The position numbers and the translations under genes were made by a program. Under the pieces are notes generated by a model, which was not told the origin of the DNA, did not search any database, and saw nothing but the letters and a program-made list of their open reading frames with translations. DNA of 64,000 nucleotides from Corythucha ciliata (taxonomy: Eukaryota > Arthropoda > Insecta > Hemiptera > Tingidae), in assembly GCA_038030265.1 (NCBI GenBank), contig CM075942.1, positions 69,940,926-70,004,925 on the forward strand. The letters run 5' to 3'. Shown in pieces: positions 22,742 to 32,694 of this stretch. The stretch's first letter is position 1, and each line of letters opens with the position of its first letter.

Positions 22742-23536
22742 ATGATCGAAAATCAGCCTGTTTGGCAACGTGACGGGGCCATTTTCCACATCTACTCGCC
22801 AAAACGGGTAAAATCCGATGCCCCGACAACGCCATCCTCGACGAGTTTCAACGCTCTCCTTCCTCCTGAGTTGGAATTCTGGCAAGCTCGAATGTCCGAA
22901 GCCAAAAACAACAACAGCTATATAAAGAAATGGATGGACGCTCGAGCACGCGTTCGTAAGTCCGTTCAGTCTCGTTCTAACGAGCCGTCCGACAAGCGTT
23001 GCTCACAAATGGCGTTGTCAAACGGTGAGCAACGCGTGACCACCACCAACAAAACGGTGTCAACACCACCGGGTTCACCACCGAGGCCAACAATCAGCGG
23101 CTTCCTCAGAAGCCAGTACAGGGTGGGAAAGAGTAATACATCGCCGTCGCCCTTCTTCAGACAAGCACAGCCGTACATACAATATAAATCCCTGGGATCG
23201 TCTCTCGATGGAAAAATCACGCCAAAAGTGCTCAGCGTGATCAAAATGATGAATCAAAAAGAATGGCTGGAATTAGAAAATCTATACTACTTGATCAAGC
23301 GCGTCGGACAAATCGATCAATTACTCGCGTATGATTTCGGAGCCAGGATTTTAAAAAGGGTGGCCAACGCAAAACACGAAGAAACTGGAATTATTTTTGA
23401 TATAGGCTACGGTGTAATGTCGCTCTATCATCAGTTTCTTGTCGGCGAATTGGATGAAAAATGTAGTGAGCATGTGTCAAAATGTATCTCTTCGTGTAAA
23501 CTTCGTGATACAAAAGTAAAAAAAAACAAAAATTGA
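22742..23536 (+). CDS. Orphan single-exon ORF, 264 aa, function unknown
   Basis: I do not recognise a domain. From the first in-frame ATG (22742) the frame is open for 264 codons; it is also open 75 bp further upstream without an ATG, so it could equally be an exon with an acceptor near 22675. Residues about 1-150 are Ser/Thr/Pro- and Arg-rich and look disordered (TPPGSPPRPTISGF). Residues about 165-250 are predicted helical and hydrophobic-rich (LENLYYLIKRVGQIDQLLAY, then IFDIGYGVMSLYHQFL). A Lys-rich tail follows. No stop or frameshift is seen, and the base composition is less AT-rich than the flanking arrays. It carries no RT, DDE or zinc-knuckle signature. It may be a host gene, a domesticated sequence, or a chance frame. 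Confidence 0.5.
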   Translation: MIENQPVWQRDGAIFHIYSPKRVKSDAPTTPSSTSFNALLPPELEFWQARMSEAKNNNSYIKKWMDARARVRKSVQSRSNEPSDKRCSQMALSNGEQRVTTTNKTVSTPPGSPPRPTISGFLRSQYRVGKSNTSPSPFFRQAQPYIQYKSLGSSLDGKITPKVLSVIKMMNQKEWLELENLYYLIKRVGQIDQLLAYDFGARILKRVANAKHEETGIIFDIGYGVMSLYHQFLVGELDEKCSEHVSKCISSCKLRDTKVKKNKN

Positions 23537-24859
23537 ATACTGTCACGTTTTTGACGGAATTCGTAAACTTTCATTACCTCCATCCACCCGGAAGTTGAGA
23601 ACCTTGGACTTTGGTGTCCGTCCATCCTGCAATACGATTCTTTGAAAAAAAAAAAAAAAAAATGACCTCAAGGTCGTCATGGACTATTTCATATTTGGAA
23701 AGGGGGGGAGTAAAACTATAGCTGCCACGGGTTTTTAGAGGTTTCCACGAAGCTGCTCGAGTATGACTCAATAATAGGAATTTAACGACGGGGTAAACTT
23801 CAAAATTATGGAAGTCTTTTATGTCCCATTAAAACACCAAATCAATTCGGAACAATCTCTGGATTGTTGATGGACTCGTTTCTTCGGGTTAATCTGCGCT
23901 CTACTAAGCAGGAAAACAAAAATTAATTGCCTTAAGTTTCACCACATTCTCTTGGACCAATAAGACTAAAAAACTTGAGTAATCTGATTGTAGAGAAGAA
24001 AGAAAAATAATAATTTTGAGTTCACTGAACGCGCAGCGCAATTGTTCGCAAACGTTCGAAAACAATGTTCGCAAACAGGGTTGCAAGCGTTCACAGTTGC
24101 ATCGTGGCTTTAAAGACGCGGAACATTATTGTGACGTCAAACTGAAGCTAAACACACAATTAGTTACGGGAAATTTCGCTAAGAAGAAAGCATTTTTCGT
24201 TGAAGAAAATTCAAAGCGTTTTCCATTCAACGCACCACACAAGTGTAGTGCCCCGTCAACTCTCCATAAACACATTATGTTCCTATCTTTCAATAGGGAA
24301 CTTGCTTGGGTCAAAAAGTTGGATATTGCTGACTGACACAATCGGTACCTAAAAATGTGTTATCTGGAGATAAATTGTTTTTAAAACCAGCCACTAATTA
24401 GTAAAATAAAAATGAAAAATAGTTATTGTTTATGCTCACGAAAACGTCTTCTGATTGGGTGATCACCAGTGACGTAGCTAAACGACCTTTGAAACGGTCG
24501 ACCCGTCCCTCACACCCGCTACTCGTACACGCTTTTCGACGTCGGATATTTATGTTTAATGTGAAACGCAAAATAATGCTAATGTTTCACAAGCCAATGC
24601 CACAAGCTCATATTTATGAAATTTTTTTGAAGCAAGCATGCAACCTAGCAATAACCTTCTCTCTCATGCATGAGTCCGGCAAGTCGGGATTAGTAGGGAT
24701 TCAGTTAAATTTCCATAGCCGTTTTTCGGCTTGTGTTGTGTCGCGCCCCAGGCTTGTGTAGTCAAACCTGGCGGAAAAACCCTCGAGTTGACGGCCACCC
24801 CATACAGAAAGATGAAAATTTGGCTTTTTCGTGAACGCGAACGACGCTGGGGATTTGGA
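23537..24859. other. Gene-free stretch
   Basis: An A run lies at 23644-23661. Several frames of 60-110 codons exist (for example 24016-24336) but have no domain and overlap on both strands. Nothing else is recognised. Confidence 0.5.
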
Positions 24860-24867
24860 CTCACCAG

Positions 24868-27404
24868 TACTGGCGGCCCTACACGTATCGCGGGGACCGG
24901 GGCGGAAATCTTCAAGAGGCCCCTAAAAGTCTCTAATTATACATGCGTAATATAAACCTCTATTGGTAACCACTAAGGCCTTTTCCTAATTGTAGCCGAG
25001 GCCTTTTTCTTATTTTAGGCAAATCACCGCTATTTCCACAACCTATCCGCCAAACAGCGCTTATGCCAAGTATAAGCCGCGAATGAGCGCTTTTGATCAA
25101 CTTTTCCAGCAAATTAGCGCTTTTCGCCGCAATTTAGCGCAAATTAGCCACGGATTAGTGGGTAATCCCCCCCCCCCACCTTATAGACATAAACACGAAC
25201 TTTTTCTCAACTTTAGCAGCAAAGTAGCTTTTTTATCCTGTGAGTGTGAATCAGAGACGTTTCTCAACATTTTCTCGAGTTGGCGTTTTCCACAATTTTA
25301 GCTGCAACTTAGCGATTTTTCCTTGCAGGGAACAGGGAATTGTCACTTTACTCAGTTTAAGCTGAAAATTAGCGTTTTACTCAATATTAGCCGCAAAATA
25401 GCGGTTTTTTCTAAATGTTTACGACAAATTAGCATTTTTACGTTCACCATGACCATAACGCTACGAATTAGCGATTCTTTTTCAGTTTTAGCCGCGAATT
25501 TGCGGGTTTTTCACCCATAGCCATAATATATTGATACTTTCTTTCAATTTTAGCCTCAAAGTTGACCGAGGATGCCACGAATTTTCTCAATTTTAGCCGT
25601 GAATTAGTGATTTCCCTATATTTCAACCGCGAATTAGCGCTTTTTCGTAATTTTAGCAACGTAGTAGCGTTTCTAACCTGTAAGTTAGCGAATTCTGTTC
25701 ATTTTAACCACGAATTGGCGTTTAGCACTTTTTTTTTTTTTTTTAATTCAGGCTGAAAATTAACCTTTCTCCTAATTTTAGCCAAATAATTACTGATTTT
25801 CTCAATATTAGCTGCAAACTAGCGGGTTCTTCTCCATTTTAGCACCGCATTAGCATTTTTTTTAAATTTAACTATGGATTAGCGCTTCTTCTCAGTTCTC
25901 GCCGTGAATCAGTTTGTTTTTTTTTACTTATAGCCATGAATTTGCCGTTTTTATCAATTTCAGTCACAAAGTTGCCCTCAAAAGGCGAGATGGCGGAATT
26001 AGAAATTCTTAAACACTTTATCCGCAAATTTTTTCCTCAATTTTAGCCGCGAATAAGCGCTTTTTTTGTCACTTCTAGCTGCGTAGAAGCGTTTTTAGCC
26101 TGTGAATTCGCGAATTTTCTCAATTTTAGCCACGAATTGGCGTTTTCCTCAATTTTTAGCCGTGAATAGCACATTTTCCCTATTATTTTAGTGATTTTCC
26201 CCAATTTTGGCCACGGGTTAGCGCCTTTCCTCAATTTTAGCCAATTTTTAGCCGTGAATAGCACATTTTCACTATTCTTTTAGTGATTTTCCCCAATTTT
26301 GGCCACGGGTTAGCGCCTTTCCTCAATTTTAGCCACTAATTATCGTTTTCCTCATTTTCAGCTACAGATTTCATTTTTAGTAGCGAATTAGCACTTTTTC
26401 TCAGTTTTTAGTTGAAAATTAATGTTTTTCTTAATGCTAGCCGCCCTAATTAATATATTTTTTTCAATTTTGGCCGCGTTGTTTTTTAGATTTTAGCCCC
26501 ACATAAGCAATTTTTTCCTACTTTCTGCTATGGTTTAGCGCTGGTTCTCAGTTTGAGCCTCGAATCTTTCAGAAGCTATTCAGGCGCGAATTAGTGATTT
26601 TCTTCATTTTCATACCCGCGAATTAACTTTTTTCCTCAACTTTATCCGACAATTAGTGATTTTTCTCCATTTCAGCTGTGAAATAGCGTTTTCTGATAAT
26701 TTTGCAGTGAATTAGCATATCTTTTCGCCATTTCAGTCGTGAATTTGCCATTTTGGCCCAGTTTTAATCCCAATTATCGTTGTTTTTTTTATTACTTGTA
26801 CAGCCTTGAATTAGTAGCGTGTATTCTCAATTGCAGCTGCGGGCTTGGCCCAAAAACAACACTTATGCATTGATTTCCACATTTTATCCGCGTAATGGCC
26901 ATCATATACTGCGAATCTACTATTTTTTCTCAATCTCTGTCTGGAAGTTGCATCGTGAGACCACAAGTCAGCGCTTTTTCGCAGTTATAGCCACGAATAT
27001 TAGCGCTTTTTCCTAAGTTTTTGCCGCGTCAGCCAGTTCTAAATTGCCTATCAGTACATTAAAGCGCTTGTACGAAACTGGGGACGGTCCATTTTCTCTA
27101 TTTTATCCATGATTTTCCTGAAGAAGGCGCAAATTATTTCTGTATTTCAGCCACCAGAATATCACTCTCGTGGGCTTAATCGAATAGTCAGCCCACACTC
27201 TTTGCTGATATCACTTGTAACGTTATTTTCTCCAGGTCGGACGTAGACTGAAATTCGTAGAAAGAAGCCAAATCGCTGTCCAACCTTTTCACATGAATGA
27301 ACCTAAAAATCCTCATTTTTCGTTATTTAAGCTTTTCGGGTCCCCCGCCTGTCAGGGGGCCCGGGGCGGTCCACCCCCTTCGCCCCTACCACGGTACGCT
27401 ACTG
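24868..27404. mobile_element. hAT-like non-autonomous element with internal ~30-bp array (family S, copy 2)
   Basis: Sibling of the element at 15544. The left end is tactggcggccctacacg, followed by a cggggaccggggcgg block. The right end on the minus strand is CAGTAGCGTACCGTGG, followed by ggggcgaagggggtggaccg. Flanks ctcaccag (24860-24867) and cttaccag (27405-27412) agree at 7 of 8 bases. The interior (about 24990-27300) is array in orientation B with the landmark gttgccctcaaaaggcg at 25973. At 2.54 kb it is about 1 kb longer than copy 1, the difference lying in array length. It contains a local duplication of about 80 bp (26160-26240 repeated at 26250-26330). No transposase. Confidence 0.8.
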
Positions 27405-27412
27405 CTTACCAG

Positions 27413-27930
27413 ACAATTATGAAAATTGCCACTGCACTACGATCTTTGGCTAAACTTGGCAAAACCGAGGAAACCGTGTTGAATGTTTGTGAGCTGATGG
27501 GCAGCGGCGCGGCGTCCGCAACCCCAAATTTAATTTCCTGAGGCCCTTGTTTTGCCTTCACGGTTCTCTTCAGTCCTGGAGGTGAACAGCCGGGACCTCC
27601 CAGATTCGGATTTCAGGGGGAACCGCCCAGATCGAATGTCTGGGTTCGAATCCCGCTCTGGTCTTCCAATAAGCTTAAACATGGAAAAACGAACGATGGA
27701 GATTTTCAAGTTTCATGCATGTGAACAGGAGAATTGGTATCCACTTGGATAACGCTTTGGCCCCATCTGACATTTCCGTTAGGAAATATCGCCTTTGGCC
27801 TTCCAATCCTAATTTTCTGTCCAAAAACTGACAATGTTTTCCCTCTAAACCGATACTTTGGAAGGATTGGCACACTCAATACTGGGTGTCCGACTTTTCA
27901 TCAACGTCTTGTCTGAGAGGCGTTAAAAAC
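27413..27930. other. Mixed unique sequence with a B-box-like site
   Basis: Includes ggttcgaatccc at about 27650, a good Pol III B-box, but no cloverleaf or A-box at the right distance was found. Possibly a decayed SINE piece. No protein gene recognised. Confidence 0.35.
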
Positions 27931-28182
27931 CAACGATTTTCAACTCAAAACTGACGTTTTTTAACCCAAAACTAAAAACTTCACTCTACAACTGAATGTT
28001 TTACTTTAAAATCGACGATTTCACGCCAAAGCCGAAGTGTTATACTCCTAAATTATAGATTTCACAGCACGACTGGCGTTTTTAAAACCCAAGGCTTCGC
28101 CCCAAAATTGATGATTTCTCTCTAAAACTGGCGGATGTAACCCAAACTGATAAAAATAAATGATCTTGCCAAAATAACGGAC
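27931..28182. repeat. Short diverged array (aaaactga type)
   Basis: Units such as ttttcaactcaaaactgacg and ttttaacccaaaactaaaaa repeat about every 28-32 bp. It is interrupted at 28183 by an insertion with a target duplication and appears to resume at about 28441. Confidence 0.55.
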
Positions 28183-28193
28183 CAGTCTGCATT

Positions 28194-28429
28194 CCCCCCC
28201 CCCCGGCACTGTAGTACCTTGCAGGGTTACAGTGGGTAGGGGGGAAAGACCCAGGTGGAGGCTTTCGCCATTTTGCCTGGCGTCTTTCCTACCCCGAAGT
28301 GTAGGACATCAAAAACCCAGAGGCTGACAGTTGACCAGCGCAGGAATCAATTCCGCGACCGCAGTGCCCATGGGTGCCAGGCCACTGGAGCGCAACGCCC
28401 TAGCCCCATGGACACACCGGCCCTAACCG
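28194..28429. mobile_element. 236-bp GC-rich insertion with 11-bp target duplication
   Basis: cagtctgcatt occurs at 28183-28193 and 28430-28440, directly flanking the block. One end is a run of 11 C (28194-28204). The body is GC-rich with no homology to the surrounding array. Read on the minus strand it would end in poly(G), like the 3' end of the LINE at 35888-35899. It could be a SINE or a 5'-truncated LINE end. No A/B boxes were recognised. Confidence 0.65.
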
Positions 28430-28440
28430 CAGTCTGCATT

Positions 28441-29290
28441 TTAAAAAACTGCTGATTTTACCCCTCAAGTGGCGAATTTTACCATTGAATTGATCATTGC
28501 TCTTAATATTAACAGCAAATTAGCGTCGCTTTATTATTTTAGCTTTGATTTAGCGCTTTCTCTCCATTTTAACAGCGAATTAGCGCTTTTTTTTTAGAAT
28601 TATAACGCAATTTCTCCATCTCCATCGCTGTTTCACAATTTGAGCAGTGAATTATCAGGAATGTATTCACATTTACCCGCGAATTAGCGTTCCCAATTTA
28701 GCCGCTAATCAGCGATTTTTCTTAATATTAGCTGCGAATTAGCGCCTTTTATCCATTTTGTCAGCGACTTGGCGATGTGTGCCAACATATACCAACGAAT
28801 TGGCGCTATTTTTCTCAATTTCGGCCATAGTTTAGAGCGCAATAGTGATGTATTCACATAACATAGCGTCGGATTAGCACTTTTTCTTATTTTACACTTA
28901 ATTAGCGTAGTTTCTCTATTTTGGCAGCGAATTAGCAGTTTTCCACATTTAACCACGAATTAGCACTTTTCATCCATTTCGAAAGCCAACTAAGCGATTT
29001 TCACAATTCAAGCCGCCAATTAGCAATTTTTTATTGTTTTTAGAAACGGATTAGCAACGTATTAGCTCTTTTCCTCCATTTTAGCCGTAAATTAGCGCAT
29101 TCTTCTTATTAGCAGGAAATCAGCATTTTTTCCAATAGCAGCAAATTTGCGCTGTTTTGTCAATTTGAGCATTGAATTAGCGATTTTTCTCAACTTTAGC
29201 TGCGGATTAGCATTGTTTCTTCAGTTTAGCAGTTAATGAACGATGTATTCACTTATAGCAATGAGTTAGCGCTTTTATTCAATTTCACGG
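28441..29290. repeat. ~30-bp array, orientation B
   Basis: About 28 units of the form cgaattagcgcttttt then ccattttagcag, with unusually clear period around 28740-29200. Confidence 0.8.
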
Positions 29291-30110
29291 TTTTTGCGCA
29301 TTCAAAAATCCAACTTCAGAGGATTCAAAAAATCAGTTTTATACCAAATTTTAGGGTTTGATCTCAGAAATGAACATTTTATCCCAAAATGGGTTATTTT
29401 AAAAATTGCGATTAGACTCCATTTGGGATCAACTAACTCGCGGATCAACCAAAAGCGGGACCAAAATGGGGATTTTCAATGGTTTTGATATCATAGGGTG
29501 TGGGGTGTCGATTTTCACGTAATTTGACGCTTTTGGCAGCAAGATTTGGCTACGTTCACGAATAATAAACCCATGTTTTTGTTTAGATAAGTAAAATCTG
29601 AAAAATTGGCTTTTCACTTGCGTCAGATCTGCGAAAACGGTATTTTAGGGCGCAAAAACCGCGAAATTGGGATGTCAGCCTTGTGAAATTCGTTTTGTTG
29701 TTTAACAAAAATCCTCGACATTTTTTTTTTTTTTTAATGTGGGCGCTGACGAAACAAAATAAAAGGGGCTGGCCAAAAACTGCGGCGTCGGAGGTGTAGC
29801 CGCTTAAACGGTTCGTCTGAACGGCTCGTTTATTTGATTGTTGGACTCCCCGGGTCGAAAACCCTAGAGATAAGCGATTCCGTGCAATTTTAAATTTTGG
29901 CAATTTTTACTCAACCCTCTACAGGGCTTAAGTGAGTGATATTGAAGGTCCATTTTAAGCATCCCCAGCCAAAAATGACTCCATAAGAGGTTGTCGGCAA
30001 TAGCCTATCGAGTCCCACGTGCGCAGTTCTTTTCTCTGAACAAACTTACGGGCGAGTCTACGTCTGAAATTGAGAAGCCACGCTCATTTTTCGCTGTTCT
30101 GCAGGCTTAG
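29291..30110. other. Gene-free stretch
   Basis: Diverged ttttatcccaaaatggg-type repeats to about 29480, a T run at 29721-29734, then unique sequence. No coding sequence recognised. Confidence 0.45.
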
Positions 30111-31900
30111 GCGGCTAAACGTTTTGAAAACTTTAATATTCCCGGCTAAAATTAAGAAAAAGCGATCATTCGTGGCTAAAATTAAGAAAATGCGTTAATT
30201 CGTGGTTTCTAATTCAGTTTCCAGGCCGAAATTGAGAAAAAACGCTGGTGTGTAGTTCCTAATTCATAGCTAATTCATACTTACAGAAAAAGCGTCAACT
30301 ATCCGCTAAAATCCTATTCACGGCTGAAATTAGGGAAATGCTCAATTTTCGCTGCTAAAATTGAGAAAAAGCTGTCAAAAGTAAACATCCATACTTGGAA
30401 TGAAAGAGCTACGGGCACAAAATTGTTTTTGGAAGCGCCAAATTCGCAAAATTCGTCCTTAAAAAGTGCCAAACCGCGAAATTATATTTTTTGGAAGAAC
30501 CAAATCCTTGAATCCGGCAATTTGACCAAACATTAGGATGATCAGGGGGCTCGTAGAGGAGTCCTCTTCGGGCCCAGATAGGTGGAGGTTAGCCATTGAT
30601 CCTGCGCTGTTGCATAACTCTCTATGGCTGCGGCGGCTTCGTGTGAGCGTTCCTGGCAGTGCGTAGAGGAGCCCTCTTAGTACCGGCACGAAGTATGAAA
30701 TGAGGGGAAAAGAGAGAGAGTGATTTATTGGGCTTCCAGGGTACAACTGTAAAAAACTGGGGTTTGCTCAAACTAGGAGATTGGCACAAAGCGCTCATTT
30801 AAAGCTAAAGTTAAGAAATCACCAATTAGCGAGTTCTGGGGGCAACTTTACGGCTGAAATTGAGAAATTCACGCTAATTCACGGCTAAATGTAAAGACAT
30901 CGCTGATTTACTGCTGAAGTCGAAGGGAAAGCGCTAATTCGTGGATAAATGTGAGCGCTAATATTCATTGCTCAAATTTAGAAACATTGCTAATTTGCTG
31001 CTGAAATAGCGAAAAAACGCTAACTCATTACCAAAACGGAAAAATAGCGTCAATTCGCCGCTAAAATTGAGTAAAAGCGTTCATTCAAAGCTAAAATCAA
31101 GAAAAAACCAAACCGAGATTTCTGGCGGAGGCGCTTTTACGGCTGAAATTGAAAAAAGGCGTTAATTCGCGGCTAAAATGTAGATTATAGCGCTAATTTG
31201 CTGCTATTATGTGAATAAATCACCAATTCGCTGCTCAGTAGAGGAAGAGGGATATGTAGTTTGATGCTAAAATTGAGGAAAAACGCTAATTCGAGACTAA
31301 ATGTGAATACATCGCTAATTATAATTCACTGCTCAAATCGATAGACAGCGCCAATTCGCTTTTAAAATGGAGGCAAAGCGCTAATTGACTGCTAAAATGA
31401 AGAAAAAAGACCCAAATCAGCGACAAATGTGAAGAAGTCGCTAATACACTGCTAAACGTGAAAACAATATAGCGCTAATTCGCAGTTCTAAATGGAATAC
31501 ATTCTCGATTTACTGCTGAAGTTGAAAAAAGCGCATATTCGCGGCTAAAATTTAGATGAAGCGCTTATTCACTGCTCAATTTGAGAAAACTCATTAATGC
31601 GTGCCTAAAAACAGTCATTTCGCTGCTAAAATTAAGAAAAAGCGCTGAATCACTGCCAACAGTGATAAAAAAAACTAAAATTGCTAAAATTAAAGCGCTA
31701 ATTCATGGCTGGAAGTGAACAGAATTGCTAATTCACTGCTGAAATTAGGAAATACGCTGATTTGCGGGTAAATTAGAGAGAAAAATGTCTCATTCGTATA
31801 GATAAACTTGAGAGAACACCAATTCACTATTTCTGGAGCGCCAACTTCGTGGCTAAAATTGAGAAAAATACATAATTTAACGCTAGGTAAATTTATATTT
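30111..31900. repeat. ~30-bp array, orientation A, with an inserted block at 30535-30750
   Basis: Long array of gctaattcgcggctaaaa-type units, about 50 in all. Between about 30535 and 30750 the period is lost. That block carries a direct repeat gtagaggagtcctctt (30553) and gtagaggagccctctt (30663) and, on the minus strand, an AATAAA. It looks like an insertion whose ends were not resolved. Confidence 0.75.
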
Positions 31901-31958
31901 CTTGATTGTTTAGAGACTGAGAGGCCACATTGAGATTAAAGTCCCTCAAGGCACTCAT

Positions 31959-32694
31959 ATGTGTAGTTTCACCGGTGTTCACACTGCGACATGGGCCTTG
32001 GAACAATCAATTGGGGCGATTTCACGACCAATTAAACAATTTCAGCGGTTATTTAAGTTTGGGGAGTTTGGGGAGCTATGCTACTCTCGCCTCCGTACAA
32101 GTATAGTGCTGTCTAAGCCTATATCGTCATTAAACACGTACAGGTGCCCCAACGATTGCGACACCATGTGCAGACCACAACTAAACAGGTCTGATGTCAA
32201 TGGCCTTTATCAAGGCGTGGACAACATCCTGCTGAAGATGATCTTCTGGAACGCAGGAGGCTTAACTCAAGACAAGTTTATCGATCTGACGAATATCATA
32301 CACTCCAACAAAGCCGACATCTTCGGGGTAGTGGAAGCTGGAGCATGTACAGACCGTCTGGAGTCCTACCAGGTACCAGGATACAGAATCTTAGCCCTAC
32401 CGAGAGCTAGGCGAGTGGCCTCTGGAATTCTTGTTGGCGTGAAAACGGCCTTAGTAGCCGACTTCACCGTGTTGAAAGAGGAGGACACAAATGATGGCCT
32501 CGAAGCCGTGGGACTGGATGTCTGGATGGATGCCTGCCGCCGGCGAATAGTGATCCTGTACAACCCTCCATCCAATGTACCCAACCTTGGATGATTGGAA
32601 ACTGCTTGGACATCCAACACAGTTGTCTACGGCGATTTCAATGCCCCCTCCAGCAGATGGGGATATAGGCAGGACAACAGCGGTAGGCAGAGCC
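31959..32694 (+). pseudogene. LINE endonuclease domain (5' part of ORF2)
   Basis: The ATG at 31959 opens a frame in which the endonuclease starts at MIFWNAGGLTQDKFIDL (about 32238). It continues through DIFGVVEAGA (acidic catalytic residue) and YNPPSNVP to a stop at 32592-32594. In the same frame after the stop the sequence VVYGDFNAPSSRWGYRQ (catalytic D and N) is still recognisable up to about 32690, where the coding sense moves to another frame. So one nonsense change and one frameshift separate it from the RT. It belongs to the same element as 32690-35873. Confidence 0.85.

Noticed and set aside
24016..24336. 106-aa frame as a host gene
   Set aside because: No recognisable domain, an opposing frame of similar length overlaps it, and composition is not distinct from flanks.
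25083..25756. Several short reading frames rich in FLNFSRE-type strings
   Set aside because: They are translations of the ~30-bp repeat (tttctcaattttagccgcgaa); the same peptide strings occur in other arrays and shift frame with unit length.
27640..27670. Possible second tRNA or SINE based on ggttcgaatccc
   Set aside because: Only the B-box/T-arm is convincing; no A-box, acceptor or anticodon stem could be built.
30111..31900. CRISPR-like array (regular ~30-bp repeats)
   Set aside because: Repeats are back to back and highly diverged with no constant-length unique spacers, no cas genes, and the context is eukaryotic.
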